DNA of 64,000 nt, from NCBI GenBank assembly GCA_903861645.1, contig CAIOVE010000019.1:82056-146055 (forward strand), in the 5' to 3' direction. The notes beneath the pieces were generated by a model. That model was not told the DNA's origin and ran no database searches. It was given only the letters and a program-made list of their open reading frames with translations. How positions within the stretch are numbered: the stretch's first letter is position 1; each line of letters begins with the position of its first letter. This document shows positions 29,347 to 38,311 of the stretch, one piece after another. A program made the position numbers and the translations under genes. The stretch is from an uncultured Hyphomicrobiales bacterium. Lineage in GTDB: Bacteria; Pseudomonadota; Alphaproteobacteria; Rhizobiales; Beijerinckiaceae.

Positions 29347-30420
29347 ATGGCCAGGTTTGCTCCGGGCGCGAATGTATTGTCGCGTCGCCGTTCCATCGCA
29401 TGGCTCGCGGGCGCGGGGGCGGGTTTGCTGCACGCGCCACGCGTCGCCTTCGCCGCCGATCGAGTCAACATCGCGATCTCCAACTCAACGGCGGATTTCG
29501 CCATCCTGATCGCGATGAAGCGCGGCTATTTCGCCGAGGAAGGCATAGAGGCCAACCCGACGGTTTTCGACTCGGGCGGCAAGATGATGGCGCCGCTGGG
29601 CGCCGGGGACATCGATGTCGCCACGGGCTCCGCCAACGCCACGCTCTACAACGCGGTGGCGCGCGGCATCGGCATCAAGGTTGTTTGCGGCAATGGCAAC
29701 GCGGCGCCTGGCTACGGCCATCAGATCCTGATCGTGCGCAAGCAGCTTGTCGACAGCGGGCGCTACAAGACCATGGCCGACCTGAAGGGCATGAAGATCG
29801 CCCTGCCGGGCCAGGGCACCGGTTCGACATCGACGCTGAACGAGGGATTGAAGAAGGCCGGTCTCGGCTACAAGGATATAGAGCCGGTCTATCTCGCGTA
29901 TCCCAACCACGTGACCGCGCTTGCCAATGGCGCCATCGACGCGGCGTTTACGACCGAGCCGGCGGCGACCTACGCCGTGCGGCAGGGCTTCGCGACGCGC
30001 ATCGCCAGCAGCGACACGTTCTATCCCTACTCGGACGCAACCCACATCGTGTTTTCCTCTGTTTTCGCGGACAAGAAGCCCGATGTCGGTCGTCGTTTCA
30101 TGCGCGCCTTCATGAAGGCCATGCGGTTTTACGATGGCGCCTTGGCCGATGGCGGCCTGAAAGGCCCCAACGCGGAAGGGGTCATCGACGTGCTCACGGA
30201 GTTCACCAGCCTCAAGGATCGTTCGATCTACAAGGTGATGAACACGCAGGGCTCCAATCCCGACGCCAAGCTGAACTTCGACAGCCTTCGCACCGATTTC
30301 GCCTTCTTCAAATCGCAGGGCTGGATCGAGGGCGACATTACCGACCCGATGAAAACGGTCGATACATCCTTCGCCGACAAGGCGCGGGCCGAGTTGGGGG
30401 CTTACAAGCGCGCGCTCTGA
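29347..30420 (+). CDS. NitT/TauT-type ABC transporter substrate-binding protein (orphan)
   Basis: A 357-residue periplasmic protein of the SsuA/THI5-like (NMT1) type. A twin-arginine signal is visible (SRRRSIAWLAGAGAG, cleavage about residue 37). MKRGYFAEEGIEANPTVFDSGG, GAGDIDVATGSANATLYNAVARG and KTMADLKGMKIALPGQGTGS follow the family pattern for uptake of sulfonate-, nitrate- or pyrimidine-like ligands. No permease or ATPase gene adjoins it; the nearest full transporter of this type is at 47066-49689. It ends six bases from the convergent ubiB gene. Confidence 0.87.
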   Translation: MARFAPGANVLSRRRSIAWLAGAGAGLLHAPRVAFAADRVNIAISNSTADFAILIAMKRGYFAEEGIEANPTVFDSGGKMMAPLGAGDIDVATGSANATLYNAVARGIGIKVVCGNGNAAPGYGHQILIVRKQLVDSGRYKTMADLKGMKIALPGQGTGSTSTLNEGLKKAGLGYKDIEPVYLAYPNHVTALANGAIDAAFTTEPAATYAVRQGFATRIASSDTFYPYSDATHIVFSSVFADKKPDVGRRFMRAFMKAMRFYDGALADGGLKGPNAEGVIDVLTEFTSLKDRSIYKVMNTQGSNPDAKLNFDSLRTDFAFFKSQGWIEGDITDPMKTVDTSFADKARAELGAYKRAL

Positions 30421-30426
30421 TGCGCG

Positions 30427-31995
30427 TCAGCGCCAGACGAGCAAGCCAACCAGCGCGGCGGCGATGATCCAAAGCGCCGCGTTGCCCCAGCGCGCGCGGC
30501 GCGCCTCGGCGCGACCGATGTTTTCCACCGAGGCGGGCGCGAGTTCAAAGCCATGCGTCGCGGCGTGTTCAAGCTTGCGCGCGATGGAATCCACGCGGCC
30601 CAGAAAATCAGGCAATCCGCCAACCGCGCGACCGAGCAGACCAAAGCCGCGGCCCGCGTCGGCGAGCTTGCCGAGCGGCCCCAGATGCTCCTCGATCCAG
30701 CTTCGCACGACGGGATCGGAAGTCGCCCAGATGTCGAGACGTGGATCGAAGCCGCGCGCCACGCCCTCGACCACCACCATGGTCTTTTGCAACAGAACAA
30801 GTTCTGTGCGCGTGCGCATGTCGAACAGCGCGGTGATCTCGAACAGCAGCGTCAGCAGCTTGGCCATCGAAATCTGATCGGCCGTGCGCGAATGGATCGG
30901 CTCGCCGATGGCGCGAATGGCCTGCGCGAAATCCTCGACGCGATGGGTGTCGGGCACGTAACCGGCCTCGAAATGCACTTCCGCCACGCGCCGATAATCG
31001 CGCGTGATGAAGCCATAGAGAATCTCGGCGAGAAAGCGACGCTCCTTGAGGCCCAGACGACCCATGATGCCGAAGTCGACGGCGACAAGCCTTCCTTGCG
31101 GGTCGACGAACAGATTGCCCTGATGCATGTCGGCGTGAAACAGCCCATCGCGCATGGCGTGACGCAGGAAGGACTGGATCACGATGCGCCCGAGGCGCGG
31201 CAGATCGACGCCGGCCTTTTCGAGGCCCGCCGTGTCCGACAGGGGAATGCCATCGATCCATTCGAGGGTCAGCACCTCGCGCCCGGTGCGGTTCCAGTCG
31301 ATGACGGGAACGCGGAATTCGGAGTCCTCGGCGCAATTCTCGGCGAATTCAGACGCGGCGGCCGCCTCAAGCCGGAAATCCATTTCCATGCGCACGGTGC
31401 GCGCGAGCGTGTCGACCACCTCGATGACGCGCAGACGACGCGCCTCGGCGAAATGCCGCTCGGCGAAGCGCGCCGCGAAATACATGTCGGACAGATCACG
31501 GGCGAAACGGCGCTCGACGCCCGGACGCATGATCTTGACCGCGACATCGCGGATTTGGCCGTCGTCGCGAACGCGGGCGCGATGCACCTGAGCGATGGAC
31601 GCCGCGGCGACGGGCTCGCCGAACTCGACAAAGACCTCGTCGAGTTTCTGGTCGAAGGCCGCCTCGATGATGCGCACCGCCTCCGCCCGCGGGAAGGGCG
31701 GCATGCGGTCCTGCAATTTCTCCAGATCGCGCGAGGCGGTGGCGCCAACGACGTCGGGACGCGTGGCGAGGAACTGACCGAGCTTGACGTAAGACGGACC
31801 CAACCGCGCGAAGGCCGCGACAAGTCGACTGGAGCCATCACGCGCCTCGCGACGGGCCACCAGCCGCGCCATGGCCAGCAAGGGCCGCGCGGCGGGGGGC
31901 GCCAGCGTCGGGTCGACGTTGGCGAACACGCCCTCTCGCGCCAGCACGTAGCCGGCGCGCGCGAGGCGCAAGAGATGGAAAATCGAGCCGAGCAC
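30427..31995 (-). CDS. ubiB: Ubiquinone biosynthesis protein kinase-like UbiB
   Basis: A 522-residue ABC1/ADCK-family protein, the normal UbiB length, required for ubiquinone biosynthesis and lipid-cofactor handling at the inner membrane. The KxGQ motif is in PSYVKLGQFLATRPDVVG (about residue 72). The ATP-site Lys is in DVAVKIMRPGV, ADMHQGNLFV is the catalytic loop and VDFGIMGRLGL corresponds to DFG. A C-terminal hydrophobic helix (about residues 500-522, ALWIIAAALVGLLVWR) anchors it. It starts with GTG nine bases after ubiE, so the two form an operon. Confidence 0.95.
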   Translation of the reverse strand: MLGSIFHLLRLARAGYVLAREGVFANVDPTLAPPAARPLLAMARLVARREARDGSSRLVAAFARLGPSYVKLGQFLATRPDVVGATASRDLEKLQDRMPPFPRAEAVRIIEAAFDQKLDEVFVEFGEPVAAASIAQVHRARVRDDGQIRDVAVKIMRPGVERRFARDLSDMYFAARFAERHFAEARRLRVIEVVDTLARTVRMEMDFRLEAAAASEFAENCAEDSEFRVPVIDWNRTGREVLTLEWIDGIPLSDTAGLEKAGVDLPRLGRIVIQSFLRHAMRDGLFHADMHQGNLFVDPQGRLVAVDFGIMGRLGLKERRFLAEILYGFITRDYRRVAEVHFEAGYVPDTHRVEDFAQAIRAIGEPIHSRTADQISMAKLLTLLFEITALFDMRTRTELVLLQKTMVVVEGVARGFDPRLDIWATSDPVVRSWIEEHLGPLGKLADAGRGFGLLGRAVGGLPDFLGRVDSIARKLEHAATHGFELAPASVENIGRAEARRARWGNAALWIIAAALVGLLVWR

Positions 31996-32004
31996 CCGCG
32001 CGTC

Positions 32005-32793
32005 CTACAGTTTCCAGCCCGAATGGATGGCGACGACGCCACCCGTCAAACGCGTGAACGAGGCCCGCTGGAAGCCGGCGTCGGCGATCATGTCGCGAAA
32101 CTCCTCGGCGGGCGGGAACTTGCGGATGGATTCGACGAGGTAGCGGTAGGGCGCGCCATCGCCCGTCACGACCTTGCCGATCGCCGGAATGGCCGTGAAC
32201 GAATAGGCGTCATAAACCTTGTCGAGAACCGGCGTGTCGACGGGCGAGAACTCAAGGCACAGAAAGCGGCCGCCCCGCTTGAGCACGCGATAGGCCTCGC
32301 GCAACGCCACGGGAATGCGCGGCACGTTGCGAATGCCGAAGGCGATCGTGTAGGCGTCGAAGGTCTTGTCGGGAAAAGGCAGGGATTCCGCGTTGGCCTC
32401 GACGAAATCGAGCCCGTCCAGCCCCAGCTTTTCCGCCCGGTCGCGACCGACGGCGAGCATGTCGCCGTTGATGTCGAGCACGGTCACGTGGGTCGATGGT
32501 CCACCCGCCCGGGCGATGCGAAAGGCGACGTCGCCCGTGCCTCCGGCGACATCGAGGTGGTTGAAGGGGCGCCCCGGCGTTGGCTTGACCATGCCCACCA
32601 GCACGTCCTTCCAGACCCGGTGCAGGCCGACAGACATGAAATCGTTCATCACGTCATACCGCGACGCGACCTTGTGGAACACGTCGTCGACCCGCGCCTG
32701 TTTCTCCCCGAGGGGCACGGACGCAAAGCCGAAATGCGTATCGCCCTGATCTTCCGGGGCGGCGCCAGGGCCGCCCGAACCGTCAATCGTCAT
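32005..32793 (-). CDS. ubiE: Ubiquinone/menaquinone biosynthesis C-methyltransferase
   Basis: A 262-residue SAM-dependent methyltransferase acting on the benzoquinol ring (and on demethylmenaquinol where present). Motif I is [14 protein letters not shown]. Other UbiE signatures are [42 protein letters not shown] and the C-terminal [19 protein letters not shown] end, seen here as [15 protein letters not shown]. The frame extends to an ATG at 32820, but the ATG at 32793 has GGAGG at ideal spacing and is preferred. It is co-transcribed with ubiB. Confidence 0.95.
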   Translation of the reverse strand: MTIDGSGGPGAAPEDQGDTHFGFASVPLGEKQARVDDVFHKVASRYDVMNDFMSVGLHRVWKDVLVGMVKPTPGRPFNHLDVAGGTGDVAFRIARAGGPSTHVTVLDINGDMLAVGRDRAEKLGLDGLDFVEANAESLPFPDKTFDAYTIAFGIRNVPRIPVALREAYRVLKRGGRFLCLEFSPVDTPVLDKVYDAYSFTAIPAIGKVVTGDGAPYRYLVESIRKFPPAEEFRDMIADAGFQRASFTRLTGGVVAIHSGWKL

Positions 32794-32933
32794 ACTCGCC
32801 TCCGGACGCGGCCGGACCATATCCCGCCCATCGCCGGAAGGCCATGCGCGCGATTGTCCTATTTCGGCGATTGGCCATGGCGCGGCCCGCGCGGGCGCGC
32901 TAGCCTGATCAAAACAAACCCGGAGGAACCGCC

Positions 32934-33830
32934 ATGATCGATCGCAGGCGCTTGCTGCAATCCGCCGCCCTCGGGCTTTCCCTCGCCGCCATTGGCCGAC
33001 CCGCGATAGCCGACAACACGGGCCGCGTCGCGTCGGGCGACACGAGCATTTTCTTCCGGCGTTTCGGCAACCCCGGCAAGACGCCTCTGCTGGTCATGCA
33101 CGGCGCGAATTATTTCGATTCCTTCGACTGGATCGGCGTCTGCCAGAAACTCGCCGGCGACCGGGAAGTCGTCGCCTTCGACCACCGCGGCTTTGGCGAA
33201 TCGGGCTGGAGCCCTTCAAAGGACTATTCCATCGACGCGAAAATGGCCGACATGAGGGCGCTCATCGCGGCGCTCGGCTGGAAAAGGCCCGATATCATGG
33301 GTCATTCCGCGTCCGGCCGCATCGCGACGTCCTTCGCGGCCACCTACCCCGACGCGCTTGAAAAACTGGTGATCGTCGATTCCGGCTTCGCGCGCGAGGA
33401 AGCCCCGGCCGGCGCGAAAACCACTGGCAATACGCCGCTGGTCTTTGCCTCCGTCGAGGCGGCGATGGAGCGTTTCGCCAAGCTGGCGCAGGTGCCGCGC
33501 GTCGGGCGGGACCGCGCCCGCGCCGAACAGGCCTTGCAGAAGGTCGAGGCGGGCTATCAGCTCAAGCGCGATCCAGATTTCCAGAACGCCACGCCCGTGG
33601 GCGGTACGGCCGGCAAGCGGGAAATCGACGTCTGGGACGCGCTGGCCAGGATCACCGTCCCGATATTGATCGTGCGCGGGCTAAAATCAGACCGCTACCC
33701 GCCCGAGGTCGTCGCGCGCGTGCAAAAGGAATTTCCGAAAATCGCCTGGGCGACGGCGGATTCCTATCACGACATCCCCTTCTACGCGCCGGACGAACTG
33801 GTGGCCGCGGTGTCGAAATTCATCGCCTGA
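32934..33830 (+). CDS. Exported alpha/beta-fold hydrolase
   Basis: A 298-residue alpha/beta hydrolase. The N-terminal [21 protein letters not shown] is a twin-arginine-like signal with likely cleavage near residue 28, so the enzyme should act in the periplasm. The nucleophile elbow is [10 protein letters not shown], and the oxyanion region [11 protein letters not shown] precedes it. The acid and His are likely in [12 protein letters not shown] and SYHDIPFY. It could be an esterase, lactonase or C-C hydrolase. GGAGGA precedes the ATG. It is divergent from ubiE and convergent with the superoxide dismutase gene. Confidence 0.82.
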   Translation: MIDRRRLLQSAALGLSLAAIGRPAIADNTGRVASGDTSIFFRRFGNPGKTPLLVMHGANYFDSFDWIGVCQKLAGDREVVAFDHRGFGESGWSPSKDYSIDAKMADMRALIAALGWKRPDIMGHSASGRIATSFAATYPDALEKLVIVDSGFAREEAPAGAKTTGNTPLVFASVEAAMERFAKLAQVPRVGRDRARAEQALQKVEAGYQLKRDPDFQNATPVGGTAGKREIDVWDALARITVPILIVRGLKSDRYPPEVVARVQKEFPKIAWATADSYHDIPFYAPDELVAAVSKFIA

Positions 33831-33845
33831 AACCGCCTCGCCGGC

Positions 33846-34514
33846 TCACAGGTGGCTGCGGCCCTCGTGGACGCCCGTGAAGCGCTCGCCGATATAGTCC
33901 CAATCGACAAGGCTCCAGTAGGCGCGCAACCACGCGGCGCGCCCGCCAAACGGCGCGCTCGCGTGATCCCAGAGATCGCAGATGATCAGGCCCGGCGAGG
34001 GCTCCGGCTGGGACAGCACGCTGCCGTTGTCGGGCAAGGTCAGGATTTTCAGCGTGAAGCCGCTTTTGGGCAGGATGGACAAAAACGCCCAGCCTTGGCC
34101 CTCGTGCGCGAGCGCCGCCGCCTCGAAGCGCGCCTTGAACGCCTCGAACGACCCGAATGTCGCGTCGATGGCGGCGGCCAGCGGGCCAGCCGGGCGACGC
34201 TCGGCGGGCGGCGACAGTATTTTCCAGAAGAATTGATGGTCGGCGTGGCCGCCGCCCTGTTCGCGAACATCGGCGCGAATGTCGTCCGGCAAATCCTTCA
34301 AACCACGCAGCAGGGTCTCGATGGTCTTGCCGAGAAATTCTGGCCGGCGCGTCAGCGTCGCGTTGACCGCGTCGACATAGGCCTTGTGAACAACGAGGTG
34401 ATGATGGCGCAGCGTCGCCTCGTCGATGACGGGCGCGAGGTCGCCGTAACCAAAGCGCAAGGGCGGCAGATCATAGGGGCCAACGGCATGGGTCGGTTGC
34501 GGCATGGCTGACAT
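33846..34514 (-). CDS. Divergent Fe/Mn superoxide dismutase
   Basis: A 222-residue Fe/Mn-type superoxide dismutase. Aligned by eye to canonical enzymes, the four metal ligands are kept: the first His in LRHHHLVVHKAYV, the His in GHADHQFFW, and the Asp and His in CDLWDH. The second-shell His that normally precedes the KHHxxY motif is Val here (VVHKAY instead of KHHxxY), and an Asn before the second ligand is Asp. The enzyme detoxifies superoxide; the metal cannot be told. GAGGGA precedes the ATG. Confidence 0.85.
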   Translation of the reverse strand: MSAMPQPTHAVGPYDLPPLRFGYGDLAPVIDEATLRHHHLVVHKAYVDAVNATLTRRPEFLGKTIETLLRGLKDLPDDIRADVREQGGGHADHQFFWKILSPPAERRPAGPLAAAIDATFGSFEAFKARFEAAALAHEGQGWAFLSILPKSGFTLKILTLPDNGSVLSQPEPSPGLIICDLWDHASAPFGGRAAWLRAYWSLVDWDYIGERFTGVHEGRSHL

Positions 34515-34602
34515 CGGATTCCCTCGTTTCCGTCGGGAGGATGAACGCGCCCGCGCCCCGTTGCAAGGCGCGCCGCGCGCGCCCCGTCTTAATCAGACGA
34601 TG

Positions 34603-34631
34603 TTGACAGCGCCCCGCGCGAACCCGACAAA
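34603..34631 (+). promoter_or_regulatory. Candidate promoter for the lactonase/acyl-CoA dehydrogenase genes
   Basis: TTGACA (34603-34608) followed after 17 bases by GACAAA (34626-34631), 30 bases before the ATG at 34662. The -35 is perfect and the -10 is poor. Confidence 0.35.
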
Positions 34632-34661
34632 GCCGGCAACACGCGATCACGGGAGAACGCC

Positions 34662-35573
34662 ATGGCGGGCACGATCAGAACTGTTTTGGGCAATATCGCG
34701 CCTCCCGCCGGGCTAACGCTCATTCACGAACATCTGCAGATCGACCTTTCGCACAACAAGGGGCCACAGACGGTTCTTGGCCCCGAGGACATCGACGACA
34801 TCATTCATGATCTCGCGGCGGCGCGGCGCGATCACGGGTTGAGCCTGATCACCGACCTCAGCGTGCCCGGCTCGGGCCGAGACCTTCAGGCGTTGCGACG
34901 CATCTCCGGCGAATCCGGTGTCGGCGTGGTCGCCGCCGCCGGTTTCTACTGGGATCCGGTGCATCCCGACGCCATCAATGGCTCGGTCGACCAGTTGCGC
35001 AAGACAATGACGCGCGACATCGAGACGGGCGAGGCGGGCGTGCGTTGCGGCGTCATCAAGATCGGCACGGACAAGGGCGACACGTCGGAGCCGACGGCGC
35101 GCATCTTCAAGGCGGCGGCCCTCGCCTCGAACGACACGGGCGCGGCGATCATCACGCACACGTCGACGCCCGATCAGGCGCAATGGCAGATCGACCAGCT
35201 TGAGCGCGCGGGCGCGAACCTGTCACGCGTGCTGATCAGCCATCTGCACAACTTCGGCGCCGTGGAGCCCATCTTGCCGCACGCGCGCCGTGGCGTGCGC
35301 TTCGGTTTCGATCAGATCGGCTTCGCCAAGGGGCCAACCCATGACGACTACGCCGATCTCGTGGTGAAGACGCGCGACGCGGGGTTGCTCGACCAGTTGC
35401 TCATTTCAACGGACGTCGCGCGGCGCGCGCGTCTGTCGCGCCACGGCGGCACGAGCTATTCGACGCTGTTCACGCATTTTCTGCCGGCCTTGCGCGCTCG
35501 GGGGATCAGCGAAAGCGCCATCGTCCGGCTCACGCACGACAATCCACTCGCGCTGCTCACGTTGGCGGGCTGA
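34662..35573 (+). CDS. Phosphotriesterase-family metal-dependent hydrolase (lactonase-like)
   Basis: A 303-residue TIM-barrel hydrolase of the phosphotriesterase/PLL family. The binuclear-metal ligands are visible in order: HEH in LTLIHEHLQ (residues about 22-24), the bridging Lys in GVIKIGT (about 132), His in IITHTSTP, His in ISHLHNFG and Asp in ISTDVARR. Members hydrolyse lactones or phosphoesters. Twelve bases separate it from an acyl-CoA dehydrogenase on the same strand, suggesting a catabolic role such as opening a lactone intermediate; that is inference. CGGGAGAA precedes the ATG. Confidence 0.87.
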   Translation: MAGTIRTVLGNIAPPAGLTLIHEHLQIDLSHNKGPQTVLGPEDIDDIIHDLAAARRDHGLSLITDLSVPGSGRDLQALRRISGESGVGVVAAAGFYWDPVHPDAINGSVDQLRKTMTRDIETGEAGVRCGVIKIGTDKGDTSEPTARIFKAAALASNDTGAAIITHTSTPDQAQWQIDQLERAGANLSRVLISHLHNFGAVEPILPHARRGVRFGFDQIGFAKGPTHDDYADLVVKTRDAGLLDQLLISTDVARRARLSRHGGTSYSTLFTHFLPALRARGISESAIVRLTHDNPLALLTLAG

Positions 35574-35585
35574 GGGCGTCGATCC

Positions 35586-36743
35586 ATGGCGTATGAACTC
35601 AACCATCCCGACATTCGCGACGCGGTGGCGCGGCTCTGCGCGGATTTTCCCGGCGACTACTGGCGCAAGCTCGATCGGGAACAGGCCTATCCCGCGGAAT
35701 TCGTCGCCGCCTTGACGCAATCGGGCTATCTCGGCGCCCTGATCCCCGAGGAATTCGGCGGCTCCGGGCTCGGCATATCCGCCGCCGCCGCCATCCTCGA
35801 GGAAGTGCATCGTTCGGGCGGCAACGCCGCCGCCTGTCACGCGCAGATGTACACGATGGGCACGGTGCTCAGGCATGGCTCTGCCGAGCAAAAGGAAAAG
35901 TACCTGCCCTCGATCGCTTCGGGCGCCCTGCGCCTGCAAGCCTTCGGCGTGACGGAGCCAACAAGTGGCACGGACACCAGCGCGTTGAAGACCACCGCGC
36001 GGCGCGACGGCGACGACTTTGTCATCAATGGCCAGAAAATCTGGACGTCGCGAGCGGCGCATTCCGATCTCATGCTGCTCTTGGCGCGCACGACGCCGCG
36101 GGAACAGGTCGCCAAGCGAACCGACGGCCTGTCGGTTCTCCTGATCGACATGCGCGACGCCGACCCCGCGGCGCTGACCATCCGGCCCATCAGGGCGATG
36201 ATCAATCACGCGACGACGGAAGTTTTCTTCGACAATCTGCGAACGCCCGCCGCCAGCCTCGTCGGCGCGGAGGGCAAGGGCTTCCGCTACATTCTGTCGG
36301 GCATGAACGCCGAGCGCATCCTGATCGCGGCCGAATGCATCGGCGACGCCAAATGGTTCATCGAGAAGGCCACGCGCTACGCGCGCGAGCGCGTCGTGTT
36401 TGGCCGACCCATCGGCCAGAACCAAGGCGTGCAGTTTCCCATCGCGAACGCCTACGCGCGCATGCGCGCGGCTGAACTCATGTTACGAGAGGCCACCCGC
36501 CTTTACGAACTCGGGCAAAACCCGGGCGAGGAGGCCAACCTCGCCAAGATGCTCGCGGCGGAAGCCTCCTGGGCCGCCGCCGAGGCCTGCCTGCAAACCC
36601 ATGGCGGGTTCGGCTTCGCCGAGGAATACGACATCGAGCGCAAGTTCAGGGAAACGCGGCTTTATCAGGTCGCGCCGATTTCAACGAACCTGATCCTGTC
36701 GTTCATCGCCGAACACGTGCTGGGCATGCCCCGCTCCTATTGA
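35586..36743 (+). CDS. Acyl-CoA dehydrogenase family protein
   Basis: A 385-residue flavoprotein with the standard three-part acyl-CoA dehydrogenase fold. FAD-binding features are FGVTEPTSGTDTS and INGQKIWTSRAAHSD. The C-terminal domain has RVVFGRPIGQNQGVQFPIAN and THGGFGFAEEYDIERKFRE. It should oxidise an acyl-CoA or a related substrate and pass electrons to ETF. The substrate cannot be read from the sequence. It is probably co-transcribed with the preceding lactonase-like hydrolase. Confidence 0.92.
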   Translation: MAYELNHPDIRDAVARLCADFPGDYWRKLDREQAYPAEFVAALTQSGYLGALIPEEFGGSGLGISAAAAILEEVHRSGGNAAACHAQMYTMGTVLRHGSAEQKEKYLPSIASGALRLQAFGVTEPTSGTDTSALKTTARRDGDDFVINGQKIWTSRAAHSDLMLLLARTTPREQVAKRTDGLSVLLIDMRDADPAALTIRPIRAMINHATTEVFFDNLRTPAASLVGAEGKGFRYILSGMNAERILIAAECIGDAKWFIEKATRYARERVVFGRPIGQNQGVQFPIANAYARMRAAELMLREATRLYELGQNPGEEANLAKMLAAEASWAAAEACLQTHGGFGFAEEYDIERKFRETRLYQVAPISTNLILSFIAEHVLGMPRSY

Positions 36744-36886
36744 ACGGAACCGCCGATGGGATTGTCTTCGAGTGAATCGCGTGTCGCGCGGCGCGCCAAT
36801 GCGCTTGGATTGGACGCCAGACCGCCCGCGCGCGCCTTCGCGAGCGAACTCTCGGGCGCGACGCATGACGGCATGGAGAAGGCCAC

Positions 36887-38299
36887 ATGAACCATCGCGG
36901 CGCGACGATTGACGAATCCGCCCGGAAAATTCCCGTCGTCCATGAAGCCGACGTTGTTGTCGTCGGCGCGGGGCCCGGCGGTTTCGCCGCCGCGTTGCAA
37001 GCCGCGCGCATGGGCGCGCGCGTCGTGCTGGTCGAAGAGTTCGACATGCCCGGCGGCGTACACACGTCGGGATTGCAGGGCGCGGCGGGCCCCGGCGTTG
37101 GCGGCATCCACACCGAACTGATGGAGCGCTTCGCGGCGGGCGGTCACATTTACACCGTCACGGAATCGAGCCTGCCCGGCTGGGCCGGCAATCCGCTCTC
37201 GCACTACGAGCGATACCTGAAGCCCGACGCGACTTTCACGCGGCAGAGCTTCAATCCCGATGGCGCGGGAAACGTCATGTCGCGCATGTTGCACGAGGCG
37301 GGCGTCGTCGCGCTTTACGGAACGGCCTTCGTCGACGCCGTGGTCGAGCCCGGCGTCGGCAACGATTCCATCAAGGCGATCATCGTCGAAGGCGCCTCCG
37401 GACGGCAGGCGATCGCCGGCAAGATATTCATCGAAGGCTCCGGCACGGGACAACTCGCCGCCGCGGCGGGCGTTCCCTATGTGCCCGGCGGCGGCGGACA
37501 ACCCGCCGGCGCCGCATGGGATGGCGTCAAACGGCCCATTCCCGGCGGTCTGCTCTGGATGATGAGCGGCGTCGATTTCGCCGCGCTCCGTCGCCATCAA
37601 AAAACGACGGGCGACGCCACGCTGTCGAAAACGATCGCGGAAGCCGTGGCGGCGCGCGACATACCCGCTCATCTCTATCGTCCACGCATGAACGGCCGGA
37701 ACGTCTACGGCGATCTCTACATCGGGCATCCTACCATCGACATGAGTCCCATGCTGGCGGACGGCACGTTCATCCTCTGGCAGAACGCACCCTATGAGTG
37801 GGCGCTGCGGATGGACGAAAGCGCCGACGACGAAGCCCGCGCGCGGCGCGAATTGCGCGCCCTGATCGAGGCGGAAGCCAGTTTCCTGCGCAAATATGTT
37901 CCGGGATTCGAGACGTCAACGCTCGCCAATGTCGGGCGTTACGTCGGCGTGCGCGATGGCCGACACCCGCTTGGCGAACATGTCTTTTGTCTGGACGACG
38001 TATTGGCCAGGCGCCGCTTCGCGGACGCGGTGACGCGACCGATGACGAAGAGCTTTTTCTGGGACGAGAACAGGAAACACGAATTCGAAGTTCCGTTTCG
38101 CTGCTTCCTGCCGCGCAAGATCAACAACCTCATCCTCACCGGCGCGTCGCTGTCGTTCACCTACGAGACCATCTTCATGGTCATGCGGAACTTCCCGTGG
38201 TGCACGCAAACGGGCGAGATCGCTGGCTTCGCCGCGGCGACCTGTTTGCGCAAGGGCATTACGCCCAAGGAGCTGGAATGGCGCGAGCCCTATTTCTAG
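36887..38299 (+). CDS. FAD-dependent oxidoreductase
   Basis: A 470-residue flavoprotein. The FAD-binding Rossmann motif VVVVGAGPGGFAAALQAARM is at residues about 24-43, followed by VVLVEEFDMPGGVHTSGLQG. A second conserved region IFIEGSGTGQLAAAAG matches the FAD-dependent oxidoreductases of the FAD_oxidored group, which often handle succinate-like or precorrin-like substrates. No iron-sulfur Cys motif is evident. The function is undefined. GGAGAAGG precedes the ATG. It lies 143 bases after the acyl-CoA dehydrogenase on the same strand and ends 12 bases from the convergent dehydrogenase gene. Confidence 0.82.
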   Translation: MNHRGATIDESARKIPVVHEADVVVVGAGPGGFAAALQAARMGARVVLVEEFDMPGGVHTSGLQGAAGPGVGGIHTELMERFAAGGHIYTVTESSLPGWAGNPLSHYERYLKPDATFTRQSFNPDGAGNVMSRMLHEAGVVALYGTAFVDAVVEPGVGNDSIKAIIVEGASGRQAIAGKIFIEGSGTGQLAAAAGVPYVPGGGGQPAGAAWDGVKRPIPGGLLWMMSGVDFAALRRHQKTTGDATLSKTIAEAVAARDIPAHLYRPRMNGRNVYGDLYIGHPTIDMSPMLADGTFILWQNAPYEWALRMDESADDEARARRELRALIEAEASFLRKYVPGFETSTLANVGRYVGVRDGRHPLGEHVFCLDDVLARRRFADAVTRPMTKSFFWDENRKHEFEVPFRCFLPRKINNLILTGASLSFTYETIFMVMRNFPWCTQTGEIAGFAAATCLRKGITPKELEWREPYF

Positions 38300-38311
38300 G
38301 CGAGCGCGACC

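Noticed and set aside
30553..32937. A 794-codon open frame on the + strand opposite ubiB-ubiE
   Set aside because: It lies antisense to two well-conserved genes, has no family motifs and consists of Arg/His/Asp-rich sequence typical of antisense frames in G+C-rich DNA.
33846..34514. Loss of the first metal ligand in superoxide dismutase (Val in the LAPVID segment)
   Set aside because: The ligand is the first His of the HH pair eight or nine residues later, which is kept; the Val replaces a non-ligand residue. Only the second-shell change is unusual.
36744..36886. Possible small gene in the 143-base gap between acyl-CoA dehydrogenase and FAD oxidoreductase
   Set aside because: No frame there has a ribosome site with a plausible start and stop; I see nothing beyond the GGAGAAGG site of the next gene.
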